From the NCBI RefSeq assembly GCF_005503145.1, contig NZ_SCNV01000008.1:1-64000 (forward strand): a stretch of 64,000 nt of DNA, given 5' to 3'. The notes under the pieces are model-generated. The model worked only from the letters and a program-made list of their open reading frames with translations, searched no databases and was not told where the DNA came from. The stretch is from Burkholderia sp. 4M9327F10. Its GTDB lineage: Bacteria; Pseudomonadota; Gammaproteobacteria; Burkholderiales; Burkholderiaceae. This document shows, in pieces, positions 16,825 through 25,695 of the stretch (position 1 is the stretch's first letter; each line of letters begins with the position of its first letter). The translations under genes were made by a program, and so were the position numbers.

Positions 16825-17759
16825 CGACGCCCCCTTTCGGCACGCGCACGCAACCAGATATAGCCGCCGTTCGACAGGCCGGTCACGAGGATCATGCCGA
16901 GCGCCAGTGCGTAGCCGAGGTTCTGGTTATGCAGCACGTCGCCGCGAATCTGCGCGTACAGCAGGATGGTCACGATGTTCAGCGAGCTGCCCGTCAGCGC
17001 ATAAGCCGTCGCCACCGCACCGAACGAGTTCGCAAACAGCAGCAGCGTTGCGCCGAGCACGCTCGGCCACAGCACCGGCAGGGCGACATAGCGCCAGTAC
17101 TGCAGCGAGGTGCCGCCCAGGCAATCGCAGGCCTCGCGCCATTCGCGCTTCAGGCCGTCGAGCGCGGGCGTGACGATCAGCACCATCAGTGGAATCTGGA
17201 AGTACAGATACGTCACCGTCAGGCCAGTAAAGCTCAGGATGCTGAAGCCCGTGGAATACAGGTTGAGGCCGACGTATTTCTTCAGCAAAACCGTGACGAG
17301 GCCGACACGCCCGAGCGTGCAGATAAAGGCGAAGGCGAGCGGCACGCCGGCGAAATTCGAGGCGACGCCGGAGAAAGTCATCAGCGTCGGGCGAATCCAG
17401 CCCGGCAGGCGTCCCTGCACGGCCGCCCAGGCAAGCAGCGAGCCGATCACGGCGCCGCCGATGGCCGAGGCCGCACTCACCTTGAAGCTGATCCAGTACG
17501 CTTCCAGCACGCCGGGCTGGAACAGGTCGCGGAAATTGGCGAGCGTGAAGTGGCCGTGGGAATCCTGAAACGCGCCCACCATCAGAAAGCCGGTCGGCAG
17601 AATCAGGAATAGCAGCGCGAACAGGAAGAACGGTGCGACGCCGAGCCAGGTCAGGAACTGGGACGACTCTTGCGGCCCCCTGACTTGGGGCGTCGGCGTG
17701 GGCACAGGCGGAACCAGCAGTTGCGGCTCCGCCGAGCCGATATCCGATGAAGCGGTCAT
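16821..17759 (-). CDS. ABC importer permease, PotB-like
   Basis: An inner-membrane permease of about 312 residues. A Pro/Gln-rich cytoplasmic N-terminus of about 35 residues precedes six hydrophobic spans. The EAA loop is EWREACDCLGGTSLQYWRYV. It is the partner of the permease downstream, sharing a four-base overlap. The start at 17759 (MTASSD) was preferred; an in-frame ATG six codons upstream is also possible. A 200-base gap separates it from the binding-protein gene, with no clear terminator, so the operon probably continues through. Confidence 0.9.
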   Translation of the reverse strand: MTASSDIGSAEPQLLVPPVPTPTPQVRGPQESSQFLTWLGVAPFFLFALLFLILPTGFLMVGAFQDSHGHFTLANFRDLFQPGVLEAYWISFKVSAASAIGGAVIGSLLAWAAVQGRLPGWIRPTLMTFSGVASNFAGVPLAFAFICTLGRVGLVTVLLKKYVGLNLYSTGFSILSFTGLTVTYLYFQIPLMVLIVTPALDGLKREWREACDCLGGTSLQYWRYVALPVLWPSVLGATLLLFANSFGAVATAYALTGSSLNIVTILLYAQIRGDVLHNQNLGYALALGMILVTGLSNGGYIWLRARAERGRR

Positions 17760-17977
17760 AGGCCACCCTTGGGGCATTCAGGCTAACGCCGGGGCCGCGC
17801 GAGGCGACGCTTCAAAGCGGTCACGCGGGTTCCGGCACACAGCATGCGCGAGCAATAAAAAAATATCCAGATGGGGCGCCGCGGCCAACCTGCACGCCGC
17901 CTTGCCGCCATCCGGATTCGAGCACCTACCTACTGCTACTTTTGATTCACCTCTTTAAACCTGCATCCTGCCTGGTC

Positions 17978-19090
17978 TTACTTCACGTTCGCGCCGACCA
18001 CTTCGTCCCAATGCTTGGTGATCGTGTCCTTATACGCGTCTTGCTGCTGCAGCGTCGGGAACACTGCGTTCTTGTAGGCCGATGCCGGCGGCAGCTTGTC
18101 GAGCAGCGTCTGCGGCACCTTCTTTGCGGCAACCAGCTGGCTATAGCGCATCGGGTGGCAATAACCGGCCAGCCAGCCGATCTGGCCTTCGTCCGAGTAC
18201 AGGTATTCCATCCACAGCTTCGCGGCGTTCGGGTGCGGCGCGTAGGCGCTGATGGCCTGCACGTAGACGCCGGCTACCACGCCCGTCTTCGGCACCACCA
18301 CCTGGACCTTCGGGTTGCCCTTGAGCGTGTCGCGATCGGCCAGCGCGTTGTAGTCCCAACGCACGATAATCGGCGTCGTGCCCTGTGCGAGCGAAGCGGC
18401 CTTGCCGATCACCGGCACGAAGTTGCCGTTCTTGTTCAGGTCGGCGAAGTACTTCAGACCAGCGTCGGCCGACTTGGCGGCATCGTTCTTGCTCGACGAC
18501 AGGCCGGCCGCGTACACCGCCTGGATAGCCTGGTTGGCCGAGCGCGGATCGCCTGCGAGCGACACGGCGTTCTTGTAGTCGGACTTGAGCAGATCGCTCC
18601 AGTCAGCCGGCGCCTTGTCGATCATGTCGGCGTTCACCTCGAACGACAGCACGCCGTAATAGTCGCCGTACCAGTAGCCATCCGCGTCCTTGGCCGAGTC
18701 CGGAATTTCCTTCCACGTCGACACCTTGTACGGCTGCAGCAGGCCGTCGGCCTTCGCAGTCGGACCAAACGACAGACCCACGTCGATCACGTCCGGCGCT
18801 TGCGGACCCTTGTTGCCCTTGTTGGCCTTGATGGCTTCAACTTCGTCGCCGGAACCGGCATCCGGGTTCAGCTCGTTGACCTTGATGCCATATTTCTTTT
18901 CGAAAGCGGCGATCATCGGGCCATAGCCGCACCAGTCGTGCGGCAGGGCAATCACCGTCAGTTGTCCTTCCTGCTTGGCGGCGGCGACCAGCGCATCGAG
19001 CGATGCAGCGGACGCGCTGCCAGCGCCTGCTGCGGCGACGCCCGCAACCGCTGACATCGAGATAACACGGCTTAGCCACGTGCGGTTCAT
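17978..19090 (-). CDS. ABC importer periplasmic substrate-binding protein
   Basis: A periplasmic binding protein of about 370 residues with a Sec signal peptide (MNRTWLSRVIS..., cleavage after SASA near residue 28). The mature part has the two-lobed type 2 fold seen in PotD/AfuA/FbpA relatives, with TVIALPHDWCGYGPMIAAFEKKYGI at its start and WMEYLYSDEGQIGWLAGYCHP near the end. Binding proteins of this group take polyamines, iron, phosphonates or phosphodiesters. The adjacent phosphodiesterase and DeoR regulator favour an organic phosphate such as a glycerophosphodiester, by inference only. Confidence 0.88.
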   Translation of the reverse strand: MNRTWLSRVISMSAVAGVAAAGAGSASAASLDALVAAAKQEGQLTVIALPHDWCGYGPMIAAFEKKYGIKVNELNPDAGSGDEVEAIKANKGNKGPQAPDVIDVGLSFGPTAKADGLLQPYKVSTWKEIPDSAKDADGYWYGDYYGVLSFEVNADMIDKAPADWSDLLKSDYKNAVSLAGDPRSANQAIQAVYAAGLSSSKNDAAKSADAGLKYFADLNKNGNFVPVIGKAASLAQGTTPIIVRWDYNALADRDTLKGNPKVQVVVPKTGVVAGVYVQAISAYAPHPNAAKLWMEYLYSDEGQIGWLAGYCHPMRYSQLVAAKKVPQTLLDKLPPASAYKNAVFPTLQQQDAYKDTITKHWDEVVGANVK

Positions 19091-19192
19091 AGTAGTTCCC
19101 ATCCTTTGCCCAAAGTTGCTACGTTAGGAAAACTGCATTTGACGGTTGTCTCCGGCACCCTCCCCGGGGCGCCTGCCATGCGCGATGTCCGA

Positions 19193-19975
19193 CTATGTCC
19201 GGTCGCGAGGTGTGGACAGCATGTCGTGCGCGAGCATATCGATGCGATCGGTACAAATCATGTCAACGCCCCATTGCGCGAGCAACGTGGCGCGCTCGGG
19301 ATCGTTCACCGTATAGACGAGCACCCGCAAACCCGCGGCGCGGATCTCGGCGACAAGCTCTGCGGTGAGATGCTTATGGCTTGCGTGCAGCGAGACACAA
19401 TCGAGCTCACGCACAATGCGCAGCCAGTCGTCGGGCACGGCTTCGAACAGCATGCCGCGCGGCAGCGAGGGCGCCGCATCGCGGGCAGCAGCAAGCGCTT
19501 CGAATGAAAACGACGACAGCAGCGGCTGTGTCTGTGCCTGCCAGAGTTCGAGAGCGGCAGCAGCGGCGAGCCGGCCGGTGATCTCATCGCGGCCCGGACA
19601 CGGCTTGATTTCGATGTTGGCGGCAATGCCGTCTCGCGCGCAGCGGGCAGCGGCCTCGGCGAGCGTGGGCAGGCGAGCGCCTGCGAACTCGGCGCCGCGC
19701 CACGAGCCGGCGTCGAGCTGCGCCAGTTCCTGCCAGCTATGTTCGGCGGCAGCGCCGTGGCCATTGGTGGTCCGCTCGAGCGTGTCGTCGTGCAGCAAAA
19801 AGATCTGATTGTCCGCGGAGAGCTTGGCGTCGAATTCGACCATCCCATAGCCATAGCGCTTGCAGGCGTCGAATCCCGCAAGTGTGTTTTCCGGCGCAAG
19901 CGTTCCGCCACAGCGATGCGCAACCAGCCGTGGATAAGGCCAGTCAGCGACACTACGATCAATCCCAGTTCCCAC
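19193..19975 (-). CDS. ugpQ: Glycerophosphodiester phosphodiesterase (UgpQ-like)
   Basis: A cytoplasmic GDPD of 260 residues that splits glycerophosphodiesters into sn-glycerol 3-phosphate and an alcohol. It has the catalytic HR pair (AHRCGGTLAPENT, His20), the metal ligands in VEFDAKLS, the second catalytic His in LLHDDTLERTTNG, and EIKP around residue 120. No signal peptide is present, as in UgpQ and unlike periplasmic GlpQ, so the substrate must be imported first. It starts with GTG, with GAAGGTG upstream. It is the first gene of the minus-strand operon leading into the ABC importer, 100 bases before the binding-protein gene. Confidence 0.9.
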   Translation of the reverse strand: MGTGIDRSVADWPYPRLVAHRCGGTLAPENTLAGFDACKRYGYGMVEFDAKLSADNQIFLLHDDTLERTTNGHGAAAEHSWQELAQLDAGSWRGAEFAGARLPTLAEAAARCARDGIAANIEIKPCPGRDEITGRLAAAAALELWQAQTQPLLSSFSFEALAAARDAAPSLPRGMLFEAVPDDWLRIVRELDCVSLHASHKHLTAELVAEIRAAGLRVLVYTVNDPERATLLAQWGVDMICTDRIDMLAHDMLSTPRDRT

Positions 19976-20594
19976 GTCTGTGCACCTTCGTAATAGACCG
20001 GATCAATGCATCCTACCCGCACACCTGCGGCCCCGGCAGGCCGCACCACCGGCGCGACTGGCCCCGCCGCGCCTTGCGCATTTCTTCGCATCAATGCGTC
20101 TGCGCTTCCGGTGCTGCTGGCACCTGCCAGCTCGGCCGGTTCAAATGGAGTTGCCGTTCGGCGATGGTCCGGTCATTGTTATGGTTTTGTCCTGCAGCGC
20201 GCTCTTCGCCCGCCTGTCATCGTCAGGATGACGAACCGAGCGGTGTTATTTTGTCAGTCAATTGTTATGTTTTAGGCACGGCATCGAAACAGGCGGCAAA
20301 ATAGCCAACCAGGCCTAGTATGGGGCCCGCATGAGGCAGTCTACGTGCCAAATACGACAGCCAATTTTCGAAGCTGGACATTTCCATTCCTTTCCGAACA
20401 TTCCGTGTTCGGATTGGTCACCCAGCGTCCAATGTGCGAAGGCTAAATTCAAATACACAAATTTGCAAGGGTCCAAAAAAATACAACACAAAACCGTGAA
20501 AGTCGCGCCGGTGACACGTGCGCGACACAAAATCGTGTCAGTGGTGTAATGGGCTAAAAGCGCTTCAGAACGACTCAACTTAAAAGGAAAATGC
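19976..20594. promoter_or_regulatory. Divergent control region, ugpQ-ABC operon / DeoR gene
   Basis: A 619-base gap between divergent operons with no convincing gene. Close to the DeoR start, GACAC-AAAATC-GTGTC (20524-20539) forms an inverted repeat within an AT-rich stretch (20450-20500), a candidate operator for the regulator. No perfect -35/-10 pair stands out by eye. Confidence 0.4.
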
Positions 20595-21368
20595 ATGTGG
20601 CAGGAAGACCGTCACCAAAGAATTCGCGCGCTGCTATCGACACTGCAACGGGTGTCGACCGAACGGATCATGGCGGATCTCGGGGTATCGCGCGAAACGG
20701 TGCGGCGCGACCTGCTCGATCTGGAAGCGCTCGGTGAATTGCGGCGGGTGCACGGCGGCGCCATCAAGCCCGACGACGAAGCCCCCATCGCGGAGCGCGC
20801 CCATACCCGTGTCAAAGCCAAGACGGCCATCGCCAAGGCGGCAACCGGCGTGATCTCCAGCGGCCAGACGCTGTTTATCGATGCCGGCACCACCACCTCG
20901 GCGCTGGCCGAAGAGCTGGCGAAGCTCGCCAACCTGACCGTGGTGACCAACTCGATCGACGTGGCGCTGAAGTTGCGCGGAGCCGGCGAGCAGCAGACGG
21001 AGGCCCGCAACGAGGTCATCCTGCTGGGCGGCTCGATCAGTGACCGGGCCATGGCGACGGGCGGCAGCACGACGATCCTCGAGATTCATCGCTACCGTGC
21101 GGACGTGGCGTTGCTGTCGCCAGTCGGCATCGACTACCGGCACGGCGCCACCAACTACGATCACGAGGAGACGGAAGTGGCACGCGCCATGGTCGCCAAC
21201 GCGCATCGTGTGGTGATCCTCGCCGATTACAGCAAGATCGGCCAGCGCAGCCGCATTTCCTACTGCCCGGCTGATCAGGTCGACGTGCTGATCACCAACA
21301 AAAAGGCAGCCGAGTCCGCTGAGTTTGCTCCGCTGAAGAAGAAAGTCGCGCGGATCATCCTGGCCTAG
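20595..21368 (+). CDS. DeoR/GlpR-family transcriptional regulator
   Basis: A 257-residue DeoR-type repressor. The N-terminal helix-turn-helix is RISTLQRVSTERIMADLGVSRETVRRDL in character (residues 10-40), followed by the family hinge LRRVHGGA. The C-terminal sugar-phosphate sensor domain has IDAGTTTSALAEEL and LILLGG-like motifs and the closing ADYSKIGQ segment. GlpR-type members bind glycerol 3-phosphate, which is the product of the neighbouring phosphodiesterase, so feedback control of the divergent operon is plausible. AAGGAAAA lies at good spacing before the ATG. The ligand is inferred, not shown. Confidence 0.9.
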   Translation: MWQEDRHQRIRALLSTLQRVSTERIMADLGVSRETVRRDLLDLEALGELRRVHGGAIKPDDEAPIAERAHTRVKAKTAIAKAATGVISSGQTLFIDAGTTTSALAEELAKLANLTVVTNSIDVALKLRGAGEQQTEARNEVILLGGSISDRAMATGGSTTILEIHRYRADVALLSPVGIDYRHGATNYDHEETEVARAMVANAHRVVILADYSKIGQRSRISYCPADQVDVLITNKKAAESAEFAPLKKKVARIILA

Positions 21369-21434
21369 GACCATTCGAGGCGCGTCAGCGCCACCTCCCG
21401 GCGGCGCCCCATGGCGGGCGCGTGCCGCCTTTTC

Positions 21435-21497
21435 GTTTGCCCAGTTTGCCCAGTTTGCCCAGTTTGCCCAGTTTGCCCAGTTCGCCCAGTTCGCCCA
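21435..21497. repeat. 9-bp tandem repeat, seven copies
   Basis: Five perfect copies of GTTTGCCCA (21435-21479) are followed by two copies of GTTCGCCCA to 21497. The array lies in the 331-base gap between the DeoR gene and the HAD hydrolase gene. Nothing else, such as a clear promoter or terminator, was recognised in that gap, apart from an AT-rich stretch near 21590-21630. Confidence 0.9.
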
Positions 21498-21699
21498 TCC
21501 CTTCCTTTGGAAATAGCCCTTGGCGGCAGCGTCGAGAGGCTAGAGACGCCATCGTCCAGCCGGGCCGGCTCGCCAGTCATTTTGCATAAATATGGCTTAT
21601 TGTATTTTTGTGTATTTAACTATACGATCCGCCAGGATGCGGAAGCGTGCCTCGCCGGCAGCAAGCCGGTTTCAGAGAGTGGATGCAAGGAACCCTTAG

Positions 21700-22383
21700 A
21701 TGAGTCGTAACCTCGCGCTGTTCGATCTGGACCACACATTGATCCCCCTCGACAGCGATCAGGCATGGGCCCACTTCATAGCGAAGCTGGGTGTGGAAGG
21801 CGCCGAGCGCCACGCAGAAGAAATCGACGCGTACTACCGCCAATACGTGGCCGGCACGCTCGACATGACCGATTACCTCAACTACACGCTGGCGCCGCTC
21901 GCTCGCCACTCACGCGAGCAACTCGACGCGTGGCACGCCGTGTTCATGCGCGAAGTGATTGTCCCGGCGATCCGCCCGGCCGCACGCGAACTGGTCCAAC
22001 GGCACTTCGATGCGGGCGACCTGTGCTGCATCGTCACCGCCACGAACGTATTCGTGACGGCGCCGATCGGCAAGGCGCTTGGATTCGAGCATCTGCTCGG
22101 CATCGATCTGGGCACCGAAGGAGGCGATCCCCTCGCCCGCTTTACCGGCGCCGCGCTCGGCGTGCCGACGTTCCGCGAAGGCAAGATCGTACGCACCGAA
22201 AGCTGGCTGGCATCTTTGGGTTATGCGTTACAGGACTTTCCGAAGAGCTACTTCTATAGCGACTCGATCAACGACGTGCCTTTGCTCGAGCGTGTCACGA
22301 ATCCGGTGGCGACCAATCCGGATGAGCGGCTGCGGGCGATTGCCCGCGAGCGGGGTTGGCCGGTTCTCGAGCTGTTTGCCTGA
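21700..22383 (+). CDS. HAD-IB family phosphatase
   Basis: A cytoplasmic HAD-superfamily hydrolase of 227 residues. Motif I is FDLDHTL (nucleophile Asp9 and general acid Asp11), motif II is the TATN segment near residue 110, motif III a Lys near 160 and motif IV YSDSINDVPLL near residue 190. The SerB-like subfamily IB has a helical cap between motifs I and II, which fits here. The substrate is a phosphomonoester that cannot be named from sequence. Its place after the DeoR gene might tie it to organic-phosphate use. Its stop codon lies inside a 12-bp tandem repeat. Confidence 0.85.
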   Translation: MSRNLALFDLDHTLIPLDSDQAWAHFIAKLGVEGAERHAEEIDAYYRQYVAGTLDMTDYLNYTLAPLARHSREQLDAWHAVFMREVIVPAIRPAARELVQRHFDAGDLCCIVTATNVFVTAPIGKALGFEHLLGIDLGTEGGDPLARFTGAALGVPTFREGKIVRTESWLASLGYALQDFPKSYFYSDSINDVPLLERVTNPVATNPDERLRAIARERGWPVLELFA

Positions 22384-22432
22384 ATGTTTGCCTGAGTGCT
22401 TGCCCCAGTGTTTGCCTGAATGTCTGTCAGAC
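22373..22432. repeat. 12-bp degenerate tandem repeat across a stop codon
   Basis: Five units of a 12-base repeat, TGTTTGCCTGAA and variants, run from 22373 to 22432. The first unit contains the TGA stop of the HAD phosphatase gene. All units are in the same phase, and most contain an in-frame TGA. Confidence 0.8.
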
Positions 22433-22517
22433 CGGACATTTTCCTGAGCCCACGGCGGCTGAAAAAGCCGCGCACGCCGCCTGAACCCAAGGGCAGTGCG
22501 CGGCGCCGCCCATACCG

Positions 22518-23447
22518 CTAAGCCCGCCCCTTCCACGGCACCAGGCGCCGCTCCAGCGCCCGCATTCCAAGGTCGAACGCCCACGCAATGAGGCCGATCA
22601 GCACGATCCCCATCACCACTACGTCGGTGCGCAGAAAGCTCGACGCGTTCAGCACCATTTGACCCAACCCAGCCGTGGCCGCAACCATCTCAGCCGCGAC
22701 GAGCGTCGTCCAGCCGAAGCCGATTGCAATCCGCAGTCCCGTGAGGATCTCCGGCAAGGCCGCCGGCAACACGACATGGCGCACGATCTGCGTGAACGAG
22801 CCGCCCAGCGAATACGCCGCATGAATCTGCTCGACGGTCGCGCTGCGTGCGCCGGCACGCGCCGCCATGGCGATCGGCGCGAAGCAGGCAAGATAGATGA
22901 CGACGATCTTTGCGGTCTCGTCGATGCCGAACCAGATCACCACCAGCGGCAGATAGGCAAGCGGCGGCAGCGGCCGGTAGAACTCCAGCGGCGGGTCGAG
23001 CAGGCCACGCGCCACGCGGCTCACCCCCATCAGAATGCCGACGGGCACACCCGTCACCACCGCTAGCGCAAAGGCGCCAAAGACGCGCAGCGCGCTCCAG
23101 GCGAGATGCTGCGACAAAGGCAGACCGCCCTGGATACGCCCGTGGCACGCATCGATAAAAGCAGCCCAGACGGCTTCCGGCGTCGGCAGAAAGAGCGGCG
23201 GCAGCCAGTGCAGATGCGTGGCGGCCCACCATAGCGCGGCCAGCCCAGCCACCGAGACGAAGCTCAGCGCAGCGGTCGGCCCTTCGCCCGGCATGCGCCA
23301 CGCGCGCACCGCCCTCGGCCGCTTTTTGCGCGCTGGCGCCGCCGCAGCCAACGGGGCATCTACCCGGCTGGCCGCAGGCGGGGTCACCGCAGCCGGATCA
23401 AATGACTCATTGAGTGAACCACCGAGCGAATCATGCGAAACAGTCAC
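22518..23447 (-). CDS. tauC: Taurine ABC transporter permease TauC
   Basis: An inner-membrane permease of 309 residues for taurine or related sulfonate import. A soluble N-terminus of about 55 residues is followed by six membrane spans. The docking loop ([25 protein letters not shown]) is of the SsuC/TauC type, and [22 protein letters not shown] is typical of TauC. Its first codon overlaps the end of tauB by four bases (ATGA). It is the last gene of tauABC. The usual fourth gene, the dioxygenase tauD, is absent here. Confidence 0.9.
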   Translation of the reverse strand: MTVSHDSLGGSLNESFDPAAVTPPAASRVDAPLAAAAPARKKRPRAVRAWRMPGEGPTAALSFVSVAGLAALWWAATHLHWLPPLFLPTPEAVWAAFIDACHGRIQGGLPLSQHLAWSALRVFGAFALAVVTGVPVGILMGVSRVARGLLDPPLEFYRPLPPLAYLPLVVIWFGIDETAKIVVIYLACFAPIAMAARAGARSATVEQIHAAYSLGGSFTQIVRHVVLPAALPEILTGLRIAIGFGWTTLVAAEMVAATAGLGQMVLNASSFLRTDVVVMGIVLIGLIAWAFDLGMRALERRLVPWKGRA

Positions 23448-24241
23448 GACAGCACCTCTTCCGGCGCACGCTGATGCAGACGCCGCACCAGCCGTTCACG
23501 CCACTCGATAAAGTCCGGCGCCGACTTCACCGCCCGTGCGTCGCGCGTCTCGAGAAAGCGCCGCGCGAACGGCAGATCGTAGCTCTCGGCAATACGCCCC
23601 GGTCCCGGTGTCATGACGACGAGGCGCGTCGCCAGAAACAGGGCTTCTTCGACGCTGTGGGTAATAAAGAACACCGTCTTGCCCGTGCGGCCCCAGACGT
23701 CGAGCACGAGCTCCTGCATCGACTCGCGCGTCATCGCATCGAGCGCGCCCATCGGCTCGTCCATCAGGAGTATTTGCGGATCGCTCGCCAATGCACGGGC
23801 AATCCCGACGCGTTGCTGCATCCCACCCGACAACGCATAGACGTGAGTATGCGCATGCGGCTCCAGGCCCACCAGGGCCAGCATTTGCAGCGCGATACGT
23901 TCGCGCTGCGCTTTCGGCACGCGCTGAAAGCGCAACCCGAGCGCGACGTTATCGAGCACGTCGAGCCACGGCATTAGCGCGTACTTCTGGAACACCACGC
24001 CACGATCCGCGCCAGGACCATTGACCGGCTCACCGTTGAGCAGGACTTCACCCCCGCTCGGCTGGATAAAACCGGCGATGCAATTGAGCAAGGTTGTCTT
24101 GCCGCAACCCGACGCGCCGAGCGCCACCACGAACTCGCCGGACTCGATGTTCAGATCGACATCGGCGAGCGCCACATGCGGGGCCGCGCCGCGCACGCCT
24201 TCATACGCGACGTGCAGCCGCCGGATCTCCAGGGCGCTCAT
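23444..24241 (-). CDS. tauB: Taurine ABC transporter ATPase TauB
   Basis: The ATPase subunit, 265 residues. Walker A is GASGCGKT, the Q-loop region is [20 protein letters not shown], the signature is [10 protein letters not shown], Walker B is [12 protein letters not shown] and the H-loop is [10 protein letters not shown]. The C-terminal [18 protein letters not shown] segment closely follows E. coli TauB (RRF...SIKSDPQF), which favours taurine over other sulfonates. It lies 36 bases after tauA and overlaps tauC, so the three genes form one unit. Confidence 0.92.
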   Translation of the reverse strand: MSALEIRRLHVAYEGVRGAAPHVALADVDLNIESGEFVVALGASGCGKTTLLNCIAGFIQPSGGEVLLNGEPVNGPGADRGVVFQKYALMPWLDVLDNVALGLRFQRVPKAQRERIALQMLALVGLEPHAHTHVYALSGGMQQRVGIARALASDPQILLMDEPMGALDAMTRESMQELVLDVWGRTGKTVFFITHSVEEALFLATRLVVMTPGPGRIAESYDLPFARRFLETRDARAVKSAPDFIEWRERLVRRLHQRAPEEVLS

Positions 24242-24277
24242 AGCAAAGCCCGCCGGCTGCAGAAACGATGCACCACC

Positions 24278-25303
24278 TTATTCATGCGCCGCTTGCTGCA
24301 CGAAGTGCGGATCGACGCCCGCCGAATAGTCCGGCAGCACGGTTTGAATCGTCCCTTGCGTCTTCAGGAACGCCGCCGTGGCAGCGAGCGATTTCGCCGC
24401 TCCCGATTGCGCACCGCCGCCTAGCCACGTGCTGGACGCCTGCTGGGCCAGTGACGGAAACGCATACAGCGCGAGACTGGCCGGCACATCCTCGGCATTT
24501 GCTCCGGACTCCTTGGCGACCGCCGCCACTTGCGGCGAATTCGCGGACCATGCCGCCGTGTGATCGCGATAGTTCGCATCGCTCGCGGCCAGCACCTTGA
24601 CGAAGCGCGCGACGAACTCAGGATTTTGCTGGGCGAACTTGCGATCGACCACGAAGCCGTCGAAAGTCGCCTTGCCCGTCTCCTGCGCGACCTGGCCCGA
24701 GGTAATCAGCACCTTGCCGTTCTTCTTCACCTTGGCAAGGACCGGATCCCAGATGTAGGTGGCGTCGATGTCGCCGCGCTGCCATGCGGCGGCGACTTCC
24801 TGCGGCCGCAGGTTGACGATCTTCACGTCTGCCGGATTCACGCCGGCGTTTTGCAGCGCGACCAACGTATGGAAATGCGAGGTCGAAACAAACGGAACGC
24901 CGATTGTTTTACCCTTCAGGCCGGCAAGGCTCGTGACACCGGAGCCGTCGCGCGCGACGAGCGCCTCGGCATTGTTGATGTTGTCGAGAATCCAGAACAG
25001 CGAAATATCGACGCCTTGCGACAGGCCCGCAGCAATCGGACTGGAACCGGCCTCACCGAGCTGCACCGACCCCGAGGCCAGCGCCCGCACCACTTCCGCG
25101 CCGCTGGCAAGCTGGCGATACACCACCTTGTAACCGGTTTCCTTCTCGACTTCACCGGTGGCCTGCGCATAACGCCACGGCACGACCATGTCCTGATACG
25201 CGATGACGACTTCCTTGGTATCGGCATGAGCGGCGCTCGTAAAGGGAGCGGACACGGCAAGCAACGTCAGGAGCGCGGCGAGCGGGCGGAGGAATTGGTT
25301 CAT
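24278..25303 (-). CDS. tauA: Taurine-binding periplasmic protein TauA
   Basis: A periplasmic binding protein of 341 residues with a Sec signal peptide (cleavage after AHA near residue 27). The mature part starts KEVVIAYQDMVVPWRYAQATG. Conserved TauA features follow: LASGSVQLGEAGSSPIAAG, WILDNINNAEALVARDGSG, VPFVSTSHFHTLVAL and DATYIWDPVL. It captures taurine for import as a sulfur source, known elsewhere to be induced by sulfate starvation through CysB/Cbl-type regulators. It is first in the tauABC operon. Confidence 0.92.
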   Translation of the reverse strand: MNQFLRPLAALLTLLAVSAPFTSAAHADTKEVVIAYQDMVVPWRYAQATGEVEKETGYKVVYRQLASGAEVVRALASGSVQLGEAGSSPIAAGLSQGVDISLFWILDNINNAEALVARDGSGVTSLAGLKGKTIGVPFVSTSHFHTLVALQNAGVNPADVKIVNLRPQEVAAAWQRGDIDATYIWDPVLAKVKKNGKVLITSGQVAQETGKATFDGFVVDRKFAQQNPEFVARFVKVLAASDANYRDHTAAWSANSPQVAAVAKESGANAEDVPASLALYAFPSLAQQASSTWLGGGAQSGAAKSLAATAAFLKTQGTIQTVLPDYSAGVDPHFVQQAAHE

Positions 25304-25343
25304 CGAGAAGCCCCGTTGTAATAAGGTGTTTGGGAGGCTTTCG

Positions 25344-25349
25344 ACTATA
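25344..25349 (-). promoter_or_regulatory. Candidate -10 element for tauA
   Basis: TATAGT on the minus strand lies about 40 bases upstream of the tauA start. No strong -35 hexamer is at the right distance, which would fit an activator-dependent promoter. Low confidence. Confidence 0.3.
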
Positions 25350-25695
25350 GGGAGTTTGTCCGCGGCCGGTTCTAACGAATTCTCGATTGCTAATCACGCT
25401 GTTTGAGCATTGCTTTTCACGCTCGGTTAGATGCGCCCGGGCACCCGCCCCGCCCTGCGGCCTCCCCTCGATGTCACCCCAGCGTCAAGTTCCGCAGCGA
25501 TTATGCCGATAACCCGTCGGCGTGCCCGCATGGCGAAGGCTGTGGCTGTTGGCCCCGGCATGCTGCGCGGCAGCATCGCACATCTGAAGATGAAGTACGA
25601 CGGCAATATGCGGGGTATGGGCGTTTCAGCACTGCATGACACAAGCAGGTCATGCCGCCCATGAACAACAAATGACCACATAAACGGACCAAGAA
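25350..25695. promoter_or_regulatory. Divergent spacer tauA / chemotaxis receptor, with inverted repeat
   Basis: This stretch of about 345 bases holds no convincing gene. GCATGAC (25634-25640) and GTCATGC (25649-25655) form a perfect 7-base inverted repeat with an 8-base spacer, about 40 bases before the chemotaxis receptor start. It may be an operator or a leader hairpin for that gene. Confidence 0.4.

Noticed and set aside
21365..21580. Short minus-strand frame with repeated Thr-Gly-Gln units
   Set aside because: The repeat is explained by the 9-bp DNA array; there is no conserved flank or good ribosome-binding site.
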